A DNA stretch of 64,000 bases from an uncultured Lachnospiraceae bacterium (GCA_944383765.1 CALWQT010000006.1:62001-126000), one strand, 5' to 3'. Shown: positions 43,489-51,731, counted from the stretch's first letter. The notes: generated by a model from the letters alone, not told the origin. A program made the numbers and translations.

Positions 43489-44163
43489 ATGAGAATACTG
43501 GTGGCAGAAGATGAACGTGACCTGAACCGCCTGATCACCAAAACTTTGGAAAAAGAAGGTTATGGAGTGGACTCCTGTCTCAATGGAGATGATGCTCTCT
43601 ATTATCTGACCAATACAGAATATGACGGAGCCGTCCTGGATATTATGATGCCGGGAAAAAGCGGTCTGGAAGTCTTAAAAACATTACGCAGCCAGGGATG
43701 CACGACTCCCATTATGTTTCTGACAGCCCGAGACAGCATATCCGACCGGGTCACTGGTCTGGATTCCGGTGCTGACGACTATCTGATCAAACCTTTTGAT
43801 TTTGATGAATTACTGGCAAGAATCCGTACCATGACCAGAAAGCGGAGTTCTCATGTATCCAGCGTGATCACCATCGCTGACCTTTCTCTTGACACGGGAA
43901 GTCATACTGTCACCAGAGGCGGAGATGTGATCGAGCTGTCGGCCAGGGAATACTCCATACTGGAATATCTCTGTATGAACCAGGGTATCGTTCTCTCCCG
44001 GGAAAAGATTGAAAATCATATCTGGAATTATGACTACAGCGGAGGGTCCAATGTGGTAGATGTCTATATCAGCTATCTCCGGAAAAAAATAGACGGAAAA
44101 TATCCGAAAAAACTGATTCATACCATTTGGGGCTCCGGCTGGATGATCAAGGAGGAATCATGA
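43489..44163 (+). CDS. OmpR/PhoB-family response regulator
   Basis: 224 aa. Receiver domain with D51 (VLDIMMPG) and YLIKPF; C-terminal winged helix (LSREKIENHIWN, NVVDVYISYLRKKI). Start at 43489 behind GAAGGAGG; the frame extends 33 nt upstream without support. The stop overlaps the kinase start (ATGA). The pair is followed by a PepSY lipoprotein, resembling systems that sense peptide or envelope stress. Confidence 0.93.
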   Translation: MRILVAEDERDLNRLITKTLEKEGYGVDSCLNGDDALYYLTNTEYDGAVLDIMMPGKSGLEVLKTLRSQGCTTPIMFLTARDSISDRVTGLDSGADDYLIKPFDFDELLARIRTMTRKRSSHVSSVITIADLSLDTGSHTVTRGGDVIELSAREYSILEYLCMNQGIVLSREKIENHIWNYDYSGGSNVVDVYISYLRKKIDGKYPKKLIHTIWGSGWMIKEES

Positions 44164-45512
44164 AACGAACACTCTCCATCAAACTGAAGCTGACTTTGTG
44201 GTTTACTGGTTTTATGGGGCTTATGGCTGCTTTATGCCTGGGACTGATTCTGATCATCAGCGGCACGGTTGCCAGAAACGAAGCACATAATATCCTTTCT
44301 CTCACCGTACGCAGCAATATCAGTGAAGTTTCCATGGACAACGGAAATCTGAATCTGTCATCCGGCTTCCAATTCTATACCAATGATGTCTATATGCTTC
44401 TTTATAACAAAAGCGGTGCCCTTCTGTCAGGGCAGACACCCCCGTCTTTTCCCGTGGAAACAGAACTGGAAAACGGCGTCACCAAATATATCAGCATAGA
44501 AGATGACGGTTTTTATATACTGGACTTCTGGATCCCTTCCGGCTGGGAAGACGGTGTGTGGCTTCGGGGAGTTATGAAAAGCAGGGACAGCAGCCAGATG
44601 GTGGACAGCATCTTCCATATCTTTTCCATCATCCTGCCCTTTTTCATCTTATCTGCTGCCATCGGCGGATATCTGATCGTAAGAAGAGCCATGGCTCCCA
44701 TCGCCCGCATTACGGAAACTGCCGGCAAAATCAGTGAAGGCAGGGATCTGACCAGCCGTATCGGTCTCCCGCCAGGAACCGACGAAGTAAGTCGCCTTTC
44801 CAACGCCTTTGACCATATGTTTGCCCGTCTGGAACAATCTTTTGAAGCAGAAAAACAGTTTACTTCCGATGCTTCCCATGAACTGCGCACCCCCACTGCA
44901 GTAATTCTTGCTCAGTGCAGCTATGCCAAAAAACATGCAGATTCCATGGAAGAGTATCAGGAAGCCATTGATGTGATTGACCGGCAGGCAGAAAAGATGT
45001 CGCTTCTTATCAGCCGTCTCCTGGACCTGACCCGTCTGGACCTGGGTACCCAGAAATTAAAAAAAGAACCTATCGATTTCAGCGATATGGTCCATATTAT
45101 ATGCGAAGAACAGAACACGGGAGAACGTGGAATTTCCCTGCATGCAGAGATACAGGACGGCATTACCCTGTCAGCAGACCCTTTTCTCCTGTCCAGAGTC
45201 GTGACAAACTTATTGGAAAATGCCAGAAAATACGGAAAAGAAAACGGAAGTATCTGGTTGCGGCTGACTGCATCTGATTCTCAGACAACTCTGGAAGTAG
45301 AAGATAATGGCATAGGAATCCCGCCGGAACATCTGGACCAGATATGGCAGAGATTCTATCAGGTCAATCCATCCAGAGAATCCGGTTCCGGTCTGGGACT
45401 GGGACTTTCCATGGTACGTCAGATTGTCCTCCTCCACGGCGGAACGATTTCCGTCCGCAGCAAAGAAGGAAACGGAAGTTGTTTTACTGTATGCCTTCCT
45501 TCCCAATCCTGA
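44160..45512 (+). CDS. Sensor histidine kinase (HAMP, HisKA, HATPase)
   Basis: 450 aa. Membrane helices at about 12-34 and 160-182 flank an extracellular domain of about 125 aa. HAMP follows (RRAMAPIARITETAGKISEG), then HisKA DASHELRTPTAVI and HATPase boxes VVTNLLENARKYG, VEDNGIGIPPEH and GSGLGLGLSMV, all intact. Partner of the regulator at 43489 by a 4-nt overlap; AAGGAGG precedes the ATG. Confidence 0.93.
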   Translation: MKRTLSIKLKLTLWFTGFMGLMAALCLGLILIISGTVARNEAHNILSLTVRSNISEVSMDNGNLNLSSGFQFYTNDVYMLLYNKSGALLSGQTPPSFPVETELENGVTKYISIEDDGFYILDFWIPSGWEDGVWLRGVMKSRDSSQMVDSIFHIFSIILPFFILSAAIGGYLIVRRAMAPIARITETAGKISEGRDLTSRIGLPPGTDEVSRLSNAFDHMFARLEQSFEAEKQFTSDASHELRTPTAVILAQCSYAKKHADSMEEYQEAIDVIDRQAEKMSLLISRLLDLTRLDLGTQKLKKEPIDFSDMVHIICEEQNTGERGISLHAEIQDGITLSADPFLLSRVVTNLLENARKYGKENGSIWLRLTASDSQTTLEVEDNGIGIPPEHLDQIWQRFYQVNPSRESGSGLGLGLSMVRQIVLLHGGTISVRSKEGNGSCFTVCLPSQS

Positions 45513-45583
45513 TTCTCATTATTTTTTAATAATTATAGGATAAGATTCCATCATAATAACTATTTTAAAGAAAGGATTTTACT

Positions 45584-46420
45584 ATGAATATGAATAAAAA
45601 ACTGATTGCCTCTTTATTTGCCAGCGCGGCCTTACTTTCTCTTTCTGCCTGCCAAAACCAGTCATCTTCTTCCACCGCCAGCTACATTGGAATTGATGCT
45701 GCCAAAGAAGCAGCTCTGGCCGCTGCCGGAATTTCTTCCGACCAGGTATCTTTTTCCTCAGCCGGTCTGGATAATAAAAATGGCACTTTTTACTATGAAA
45801 TTAATTTTTCGGAAAATGGTATAGAATATGAGTATGACATCGATGCTATAACAGGGGTTGTCATTGAAGAGAAAAAAGAAACAGAATCAGCTATAGAAGC
45901 TGCCTCACAACCTGAGACTTCTCAGCCATCTGATGCCGTTTCTTCTCAGGCTCAGTCATCTTCTTCTGCCATCACCGAGGAAAAAGCCCGCTCCATCGCT
46001 CTGTCCCACGCCGGACTGACGGAAGAAAACGTTTCTTTTGTCAAAGTAAAGAAAGATTTTGATGACGGTATTTCTGTATTTGAAGTAGAATTTTACTCTT
46101 CTGACGGAGTGGAATATCAATATGATATCAATGCAGATACCGGCTCCATCATCAACTATGATCAGGAAAATAAAACTTCCCTCTCTGCTGGAAATTCCTC
46201 CAGTTCATCAGGAACGGTTTCCGAAGACCAGGCAAAACAGTCCGTACTGGAACGTATCCCAGGAGCTTCTGCTGCTGACATCTATCTTTATCTGGATTCT
46301 GATGACGGCCGCTTGGAATACGAAGGCCAGGTCATCTATGACAATACCAAGTATGAATTTAAAGTAGATGCTTACAGCGGCAGCATCATAGAATGGGAAG
46401 CAGAATCCATACGTCGCTGA
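45584..46420 (+). CDS. PepSY-domain lipoprotein, three repeats
   Basis: 278 aa. Lipoprotein signal with lipobox LSLSAC (Cys about 23) and Ser-rich linkers. Three PepSY modules at about 34-95, 128-190 and 208-276, each with an Ala-rich helix (IDAAKEAALAAAG; TEEKARSIALSHAG; SEDQAKQSVLERIPG) and a YEYDIDAITG-type strand/turn. Anchored outside, it may inhibit peptidases or modulate the neighbouring sensor kinase, which is co-oriented 71 bp upstream. The spacer holds no clear terminator. Confidence 0.9.
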   Translation: MNMNKKLIASLFASAALLSLSACQNQSSSSTASYIGIDAAKEAALAAAGISSDQVSFSSAGLDNKNGTFYYEINFSENGIEYEYDIDAITGVVIEEKKETESAIEAASQPETSQPSDAVSSQAQSSSSAITEEKARSIALSHAGLTEENVSFVKVKKDFDDGISVFEVEFYSSDGVEYQYDINADTGSIINYDQENKTSLSAGNSSSSSGTVSEDQAKQSVLERIPGASAADIYLYLDSDDGRLEYEGQVIYDNTKYEFKVDAYSGSIIEWEAESIRR

Positions 46421-46425
46421 TCCCC

Positions 46426-46454
46426 TTGCAATTTTCCGTTCTTTTTTCTATAAT
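46426..46454 (+). promoter_or_regulatory. Promoter of the structured RNA candidate
   Basis: TTGCAA, 17 bp, TATAAT, immediately after the PepSY gene. The predicted start (about 46461) falls at the base of the closing stem of the RNA. Confidence 0.65.
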
Positions 46455-46460
46455 ATAAAA

Positions 46461-46566
46461 ATACATCTGTCAGTTCCGGGGAGGAGTACGGTTCTCACCG
46501 TATCGGAGGTGTCCGGTCTCACATTGCTTATCCCGGGAACACGCTCCGGCTGACAGATGTTTGTTA
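46461..46566 (+). ncRNA. Candidate structured small RNA, about 105 nt, family not recognised
   Basis: The ends form a perfect 11-bp stem, ACATCTGTCAG (46463-46473) with CTGACAGATGT (46550-46560). Inside, TTCCGGGGA can pair with TCCCGGGAA (one mismatch) and a small hairpin TACGGT-TCTC-ACCGTA lies at 46487-46502. No start codon with ribosome site lies inside. The promoter is spaced so that transcription begins at the closing stem, and the region is clearly more GC-rich than its flanks. I could not match it to SRP RNA, tmRNA, RNase P, 6S or a riboswitch from memory. A short TTTGTT follows the stem, so termination is uncertain. Confidence 0.55.
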
Positions 46567-46627
46567 TAATCTTAAGAATTTCTTCAGAATCTATTTCGAC
46601 ATTCTACAAACATTTTCCAGTGGCCTA

Positions 46628-46636
46628 TGCTATACT
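46628..46636 (+). promoter_or_regulatory. Candidate extended -10 promoter
   Basis: TGCTATACT is an extended -10 element; no good -35. It would start transcription at about 46643. Confidence 0.45.
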
Positions 46637-46642
46637 AAAACC

Positions 46643-46738
46643 ATAAGAAATGTATCTTAACTTTTACCCTTTTTGAAATCCCTAATTCGAAAGAAGAATC
46701 GTTCCCTGTGCTCCATCACGGCACAGGGATTTTTCTTT
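46643..46738 (+). ncRNA. Second candidate small RNA ending in a strong terminator
   Basis: Between the extended -10 at 46628-46636 and the terminator at 46703-46740 lie about 95 nt without a convincing ORF (only an 8-codon ATG frame at 46651 without good ribosome site). The terminator is oriented for the plus strand. It could instead be the terminator of the PepSY transcript, in which case no separate RNA exists. Confidence 0.35.
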
Positions 46739-46740
46739 TT
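46703..46740 (+). terminator. Intrinsic terminator (plus strand)
   Basis: TCCCTGTGC pairs with GCACAGGGA and is followed by TTTTTCTTTTT. In the minus direction no T-run follows, so it mainly serves plus-strand transcripts, though it abuts the lysA stop. Confidence 0.88.
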
Positions 46741-48007
46741 ATAAATATTTTTTCATTTCTTCACACACGTCCAGGGTTGCAAAATAATCTCTCGGAGTTT
46801 CTGCCCGACGTATCATTTCCACGCTGCCATCGGTTTTCAGCAGCAATTCTGCTGAACGGAGTTTTCCATTATAATTATACCCCATAGAAAATCCATGGGC
46901 TCCTGTATCATGGATTACCAGCAAATCTCCTTTCTGTATCTCCGGCAGCATACGGTCAATAGCAAACTTATCGTTATTCTCGCACAGAGAACCTACCACG
47001 TCATACTTATGGTCGCAGGGCCAGTCTTCTTTCCCCATAACTGTAATATGGTGATAAGCGCCATACATAGCGGGACGCATCAGATTGACTGCACAGGCAT
47101 CTACACCGATATATTCTTTATAAGTATGTTTTTCATGAATGGCTTTCGTTACCAGACAGCCATAAGGAGCCAGCATAAAACGGCCCATCTCCGCATAGAT
47201 TGCCACATTTCCCATTCCTGCAGGAATCAGGATCTTTTCATATTCCCGGCGCACCCCTTCACCAATCGCCATAATGTCATTCGGCTCCTGGTCCGGACGG
47301 TAAGGAACACCTACTCCGCCGGAAAGATTGATAAATGCCACCTCTGCCCCGGTTTCTTTCTGCAGCCGCACAGCCAGATCAAAAAGTTTGGCAGCCAGCA
47401 TCGGATAATAATCGTTGGTCACCGTATTGCTCACCAGGAAGGAATGGATTCCAAAACGCTTTGCTCCCTTCTCTTTCAGGATACGGAATGCCTCAAAAAT
47501 CTGGTCCTCTGTCATACCGTATTTGGCATCTCCCGGATTATCCATAATGCCATTGCTGATGGTAAATACCCCACCTGGATTGAACCGGCAGCTGATTGTC
47601 TCCGGAATATGGCCCAATACCTGCTCCACACAGGCAATATGAGTAAAATCGTCCAGATTGATGATCGCCCCCAGGTCATCTGCCAGTTTAAATTCCTCCA
47701 AAGGAGTATCATTGGAAGAAAACATAATATCATGACCTGAAAATCCTACCGCATCAGACATCATCAACTCTGTGGCTGAAGAACAATCTGTACCGAATCC
47801 ATATTCCTTCAATATTTTTAAAATTGCCGGTGTAGGAGTCGCCTTCACCGCAAAATACTCCTTAAATCCAGGATTCCAGGCGAACGCCTGTCTTACCTTT
47901 TCCGCATTCTCCCGGATCCCTTTCTCGTCATACAGGTGAAATGGTGTGGGATATGTCTCCACAATTTCTTTCAGCTGTTCCAGATTCACAAATGGCTTCT
48001 TTTCCAT
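46739..48007 (-). CDS. lysA: Diaminopimelate decarboxylase-family protein (LysA-like)
   Basis: 422 aa, fold-type III PLP decarboxylase. PLP-binding Lys in YFAVKATPTP (about 53); catalytic-site Cys in GSLCENNDKFAIDR; phosphate-binding INLSGGVGVPY; C-terminal GAHGFSMGYNYNGKLRSAELL. Several signatures deviate from classical LysA: HSFLVSN instead of HCHIGSQ and AEMGRFM instead of EPGR. It likely makes lysine from meso-diaminopimelate; a related amino-acid decarboxylase is possible. ATG 48007 is preferred over an in-frame GTG one codon upstream. It follows pyk by 122 bp. Confidence 0.8.
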   Translation of the reverse strand: MEKKPFVNLEQLKEIVETYPTPFHLYDEKGIRENAEKVRQAFAWNPGFKEYFAVKATPTPAILKILKEYGFGTDCSSATELMMSDAVGFSGHDIMFSSNDTPLEEFKLADDLGAIINLDDFTHIACVEQVLGHIPETISCRFNPGGVFTISNGIMDNPGDAKYGMTEDQIFEAFRILKEKGAKRFGIHSFLVSNTVTNDYYPMLAAKLFDLAVRLQKETGAEVAFINLSGGVGVPYRPDQEPNDIMAIGEGVRREYEKILIPAGMGNVAIYAEMGRFMLAPYGCLVTKAIHEKHTYKEYIGVDACAVNLMRPAMYGAYHHITVMGKEDWPCDHKYDVVGSLCENNDKFAIDRMLPEIQKGDLLVIHDTGAHGFSMGYNYNGKLRSAELLLKTDGSVEMIRRAETPRDYFATLDVCEEMKKYL

Positions 48008-48052
48008 CACTTATTTTCTCCTCTCATATGTATTATCCATTCCCATTTAATA

Positions 48053-48112
48053 ACAAAGCCCACCAACAGGTACAATTTGATGCTATTGTACCTGCGGCGG
48101 ACCACTTTGTCC
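48053..48112 (-). terminator. Possible terminator or attenuator between pyk and lysA
   Basis: Minus strand CAGGTACAAT pairs with ATTGTACCTG, extended by partial pairing of flanking GTGGTCC/GGTGGGC. Followed only by TTTGTTATT, so termination may be partial. Confidence 0.45.
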
Positions 48113-48129
48113 AGTTATTCCCGTTAAGA

Positions 48130-49566
48130 TCAGTCAGCGATTACCACTCGTACGATATTGGTATCCCCTGCCGGTTCATGCCGTCTGGCATAGTTTACCA
48201 CGCCGGCTGTCACTACTGCCAGATCTCCCTCTTTCAGGATTCCCTTCTCCTTCAGAAGTTCCATGGAAGCATATACCAGAATATCCGTGGAATCTGCCCG
48301 TTTTGCATGATATGCTCTTACTCCCCAGTAAAGCTGCATCCTCCGCACTGTGGCCGCACTGGGTGAAAGCCCGATCACAGGTGCTTCCGGTCTCCATTTG
48401 GATAACAGCTTGGCTGTGGAACCACTGATAGACGGAGCAACCACTACTTTGGCGTTCAGGTCATGAGCCGTTGACACAGCAGCAAAACATACCGCATTGG
48501 AAATATTGCTCACATGCTTGGTCACTGCATCACGGCGGCGATAATCTGCATAATCAATATGAGATTCCGCTTCTTCTGCAATCTGAGACATCATTTTCAC
48601 AGCCTCTACCGGATATTTGCCCATAGCAGTCTCTCCGGAAAGCATGACCGCATCTGTACCATCATATACCGCATTGGCCACGTCTGTTACCTCTGCTCTG
48701 GTAGGTCTTGGATTGCGGATCATAGAATCCAGCATCTGAGTTGCGGTAATGACCAGTTTACATGCCTCGTTGCATTTCTTAATGATCATTTTCTGAATGT
48801 AAGGCACCTGCTCAGCCGGAATCTCCACTCCCATGTCACCACGGGCTACCATGATGCCGTCAGCCGCCTCAATAATAGCATCCAGGTTTTCGATTCCTTC
48901 CGCATTCTCAATCTTGGCAATAATCTCCATTTCTGCATGGTTCTCATCTAAAATCTGACGAATCTCTTTGATCGCATCCGCTGTTCTGACAAAAGAAGCA
49001 GCAATAAAATCAAAACCTTCTTTAATACCAAATAAAATATCCTCTTTATCTTTTTCTGTCAGTGCCGGCAGTTTGATCTTCACATTCGGAACATTGACGC
49101 CTTTTTTGGCTCCCAGTTCTCCGCCATTTAATACTTTACAGTGAATTTCACAACCTTCTACTTTTACAACTTCCATAGCGATCAGACCATCATCGATCAG
49201 GATCTTATTGCCCGGAACCACATCTTCATGCAGACGATCATAATTGATATGGCAGATTCTTTCATCACTCTCTACTTCTCTGGTTGTCAGGATATAATCC
49301 TGGCCTTCCGTCAAAGTCACTTTTTTATCATCCTTCAGAACTCCTGTGCGGATTTCCGGTCCTTTGGTATCCAACAAAGCCGCAATGGGCAGCCCTAATT
49401 CTTCTCTGACGCTTTTTAAAATTTCCAAACGCCCTTTATGTTCCTCATGGTCTCCATGGGAAAAATTAAACCTTGCCACATCCATTCCCTTTAAGGCAAG
49501 CTGTTTCATTGTTTCCCTGTTGTTTGTGTTAGGTCCCATGGTGCAGATAATCTTTGTTTTCTTCAT
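48130..49566 (-). CDS. pyk: Pyruvate kinase
   Basis: 478 aa, the short form without a PEP-utilising C-terminal extension. Start KTKIICTMGPNTNN; substrate and metal residues in ARFNFSHGDHEEH, DTKGPEIRTG, the active-site IIAKIENAEGIENLD and MVARGDMGVEIP; K+ and allosteric domain to the C-terminus (ISGSTAKLLSKWRPEAPVIG). Converts phosphoenolpyruvate and ADP to pyruvate and ATP in glycolysis. It lies 23 bp after a rhomboid-like gene, with no promoter visible in that gap, so it seems co-transcribed with corA and the rhomboid-like gene. Confidence 0.96.
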   Translation of the reverse strand: MKKTKIICTMGPNTNNRETMKQLALKGMDVARFNFSHGDHEEHKGRLEILKSVREELGLPIAALLDTKGPEIRTGVLKDDKKVTLTEGQDYILTTREVESDERICHINYDRLHEDVVPGNKILIDDGLIAMEVVKVEGCEIHCKVLNGGELGAKKGVNVPNVKIKLPALTEKDKEDILFGIKEGFDFIAASFVRTADAIKEIRQILDENHAEMEIIAKIENAEGIENLDAIIEAADGIMVARGDMGVEIPAEQVPYIQKMIIKKCNEACKLVITATQMLDSMIRNPRPTRAEVTDVANAVYDGTDAVMLSGETAMGKYPVEAVKMMSQIAEEAESHIDYADYRRRDAVTKHVSNISNAVCFAAVSTAHDLNAKVVVAPSISGSTAKLLSKWRPEAPVIGLSPSAATVRRMQLYWGVRAYHAKRADSTDILVYASMELLKEKGILKEGDLAVVTAGVVNYARRHEPAGDTNIVRVVIAD

Positions 49567-49589
49567 TTCTAACCTCCGGATAATTTTTC

Positions 49590-50438
49590 CTATTCAGATT
49601 GCTCAGCGTGATGGCTCTGCGGTTCTGATGTGACATGCTGATGCGTATATAAATGGTCCTGACAGTATTCGTAATTCCCTTCGCATTTGGAGCAATAACG
49701 GAATTCCAGATCCTCTCCATCCAGTTCTGTTCTCCCGCAGACAGCACATTTATGATGAGTCCTTGTCTGAGGCATCATCTTCACCTGTGCTTTAAATTCC
49801 TGCTTTCTCTTTATCTCCTTTGGATTCACGCGGCTGTAATTCCTGGTCATGGCAAAAAAGATCAGAAAGTTCAGCAATGACATGATAATAGCTACTCTGT
49901 CCTGCATACTTCCCATCAGCATCCCCCAGACAGCAAAGAAGCCATAGACAATCCCAATCCATTTTGCCTTGATCGGAATAATGAAATACAGCAGAAACTT
50001 CAGGTCTGGGAACATAACAGAAAAGGCCAGCAGCAATGACAGATTTAAATAAGAGGTATCCAGATATACCACACTGCCAAATCCCAGATATAAGATCAAA
50101 GCTGCCAGTACATGGCCCAGCACTCCCATAAAAAAGTATACATTAAAGCGAAATGCCCCCCATACCCTTTCCAGTGTATTCCCAAGGGAATAGTACAGAT
50201 AGATCATGATCAGATTTGAAAGAATATCATGGAACGGCGGTTGGATCATAAATGTGACGATACGCCATATCTGTCCGTGAAGGATTGCTCGGGCATCAAG
50301 GCTGAGCCATTGATAATAGAATAGGGGATTGATAAACTGAATCACCATTCCCACCACATAAAACGCCACGATGTAATTCATCAGATTGCGGATCGCATAT
50401 TTCCGGTATTTTTGTTCTAATTTTTTAAAAAATTCCAT
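49590..50438 (-). CDS. Rhomboid-like membrane protein with C-terminal zinc ribbon
   Basis: 282 aa. About six membrane helices (25-220) in the rhomboid arrangement: an L1 region (LDARAILHGQIWRIVTFMIQPP) and FHDILSNLIMIYLYYSLGNTLERVWG, similar to rhomboid HxxxN. The catalytic GxSG motif is not visible (the region reads SYLNLSLLLAFSV), so it is probably a non-proteolytic homologue. A soluble tail (about 235-282) carries CAVCG and YCSKC, a zinc-ribbon pair, plus a His-rich end (HQHVTSEPQSHHAEQSE). Function unknown. 22 bp downstream of corA. Confidence 0.8.
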   Translation of the reverse strand: MEFFKKLEQKYRKYAIRNLMNYIVAFYVVGMVIQFINPLFYYQWLSLDARAILHGQIWRIVTFMIQPPFHDILSNLIMIYLYYSLGNTLERVWGAFRFNVYFFMGVLGHVLAALILYLGFGSVVYLDTSYLNLSLLLAFSVMFPDLKFLLYFIIPIKAKWIGIVYGFFAVWGMLMGSMQDRVAIIMSLLNFLIFFAMTRNYSRVNPKEIKRKQEFKAQVKMMPQTRTHHKCAVCGRTELDGEDLEFRYCSKCEGNYEYCQDHLYTHQHVTSEPQSHHAEQSE

Positions 50439-50460
50439 TCTGACTTCCTTATCCTATTTT

Positions 50461-51402
50461 TTATAAAAGATCTTTCTTGTAGAAGAACAGCGCTGCCAGA
50501 AGAGAAATCAGAATCGTAAACAGGATAATGATCAGAAATCCCCATGGACTGTCAGCAAAAGGCATTCCGGCAGTATTCACATTCATTCCATAAAAGCTTG
50601 CCACAATGGTAGGTATGGACATTACAATGGTAATCGTTGCCAGAAATTTCATAACAATATTCAGGTTATTGGAAATAACTGATGCAAAGGCATCCATTGT
50701 TCCGCTTAAAATCCCGCTGTAAATATTCGCCATTTCAATAGCCTGCTTGTTCTCAATGATAACATCTTCCAGAAGGTCTGTATCTTCCGGATATTTTTTG
50801 ATCTTCTCATTCTTCAGCAGTTTTTCCAGCACCACTTCATTGGCACGAAGAGATGTGGTAAAATATACAAGGCTCTTTTCCAGTTCCAGAAGTTCGATCA
50901 GTTCCCGGTTTTTGGTAGACTGATGCAGCTTCTTTTCAATTTCCGCACTCTTTTTGTCAATGATCCTCAGATACTGCAGATACTGCTGCGCGTTCTTATA
51001 AAGAATCTGCAAAATAAACCGGGTTTTCATATAGGTATAAAAATCACGGACACGCCCATCCATAAAAGCGCTCAGCACTGCCGTATCTTCCAGGCATACA
51101 GTAATGATCGCCTCATCTGTGGTAATGATACCCATAGGAATCGTTTCATACCAGTCTTTTCCATTACGTTCCTCGATCATAGGAATATCCACCAAAATCA
51201 GCGTGTACTTATCTTCTGTTTCAATACGGGAACGCTCCTCTTCATCCAGAGGTGCCCTCAAATCGTCTGGATCGATCTGGAATCTGTCAGCAATCTCCAG
51301 AATCTCTGTCGCTGTCGGGTCTGTCAGGGCAATCCAGCAGCCCGCGGTGATCTCATCCTGCTGATGGATCATTTCTTCTTCTGTTTTAAAAATGCGAATC
51401 AT
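50461..51402 (-). CDS. corA: CorA-family magnesium/divalent cation channel
   Basis: 313 aa. Long cytosolic N-terminal domain (1-250) with acidic and helical segments, then two C-terminal membrane helices (about 255-275 and 288-308) separated by the signature YGMNVNTAGMPFADSPWG. The ion selectivity filter GMN is intact. A long leader with a small ORF and competing hairpins precedes it (51403-51590), suggesting Mg2+- or translation-linked attenuation. First gene of an apparent operon with a rhomboid-like gene and pyk. GAAAGGAG precedes the ATG. Confidence 0.93.
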   Translation of the reverse strand: MIRIFKTEEEMIHQQDEITAGCWIALTDPTATEILEIADRFQIDPDDLRAPLDEEERSRIETEDKYTLILVDIPMIEERNGKDWYETIPMGIITTDEAIITVCLEDTAVLSAFMDGRVRDFYTYMKTRFILQILYKNAQQYLQYLRIIDKKSAEIEKKLHQSTKNRELIELLELEKSLVYFTTSLRANEVVLEKLLKNEKIKKYPEDTDLLEDVIIENKQAIEMANIYSGILSGTMDAFASVISNNLNIVMKFLATITIVMSIPTIVASFYGMNVNTAGMPFADSPWGFLIIILFTILISLLAALFFYKKDLL

Positions 51403-51434
51403 TTTCCTGTTCTCCTTTCACTTATGCAACGTTT

Positions 51435-51483
51435 AAAACCTGCACCGTGAAAACTGGATCATGATCCGCTATCCAGTGCAGGT
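51435..51483 (-). promoter_or_regulatory. Terminator-like hairpin in the corA leader
   Basis: In the transcript, ACCTGCAC pairs with GTGCAGGT, with an inner stem TGGAT/ATCCA, followed by TTTT. The U-run is short, so it may be a weak or conditional terminator. The same TGCAGGT occurs earlier in the leader (51544-51538) and can pair with the 5' arm instead. The leader ORF stop codon lies in the hairpin loop. Confidence 0.65.
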
Positions 51484-51536
51484 CTTCGTTCTCGTCCTTC
51501 TTTAATTTCTATGTGGTAACACGAACCACTTTCCAT
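51459..51536 (-). CDS. Candidate 25-codon leader peptide ORF of corA
   Basis: ATG at 51536, TGA at 51461-51459; the peptide begins MESGSCYHIEIKEG and is rich in Glu and Arg. AAAGGA lies 12 nt upstream, slightly far. A ribosome finishing this ORF would cover the 5' arm of the leader hairpin, which would link its translation to corA expression. Analogous in logic (not in sequence) to corL of Salmonella corA. Could also be a chance ORF. Confidence 0.45.
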   Translation of the reverse strand: MESGSCYHIEIKEGRERRPALDSGS

Positions 51537-51537
51537 A

Positions 51538-51544
51538 ACCTGCA
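51538..51544 (-). promoter_or_regulatory. Candidate antiterminator arm in the corA leader
   Basis: Transcript TGCAGGT, complementary to ACCTGCA of the hairpin 5' arm at 51483-51477 and identical to the hairpin 3' arm, so two mutually exclusive pairings exist. Confidence 0.5.
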
Positions 51545-51596
51545 ACTGTCCTTTCTTTATTTTAATTTATCGAAAGCCAAACTTCCGACGTATACC

Positions 51597-51625
51597 ATTA
51601 TAGTAACTGAAAATTCTTTTGTCAA
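51597..51625 (-). promoter_or_regulatory. Promoter of the corA operon
   Basis: Minus strand TTGACA, 17 bp, TATAAT, both perfect; gives a leader of about 188 nt. Confidence 0.88.
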
Positions 51626-51702
51626 CGTATCTTATGCTCCCTGTTTTTCTTTACTTTTGACATTTTTCTACTTTTTCACATTTTTTTAACGCATCTTACC
51701 AA

Positions 51703-51731
51703 TTGTATTCTTACTTAAATTATGTTAAACT
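51703..51731 (+). promoter_or_regulatory. Candidate promoter of the activase gene
   Basis: TTGTAT, 17 bp, TAAACT, about 77 nt before the likely ATG. Back to back with the corA promoter. Confidence 0.45.

Noticed and set aside
46461..46566. SRP RNA, tmRNA or 6S RNA
   Set aside because: The SRP loop (GGAAG...AGCAGC), tmRNA ends and the 6S length of about 190 nt are all absent.
51403..51590. M-box (ykoK) Mg2+ riboswitch before corA
   Set aside because: I could not find the conserved M-box core segments; the leader shows a different hairpin and small-ORF arrangement.
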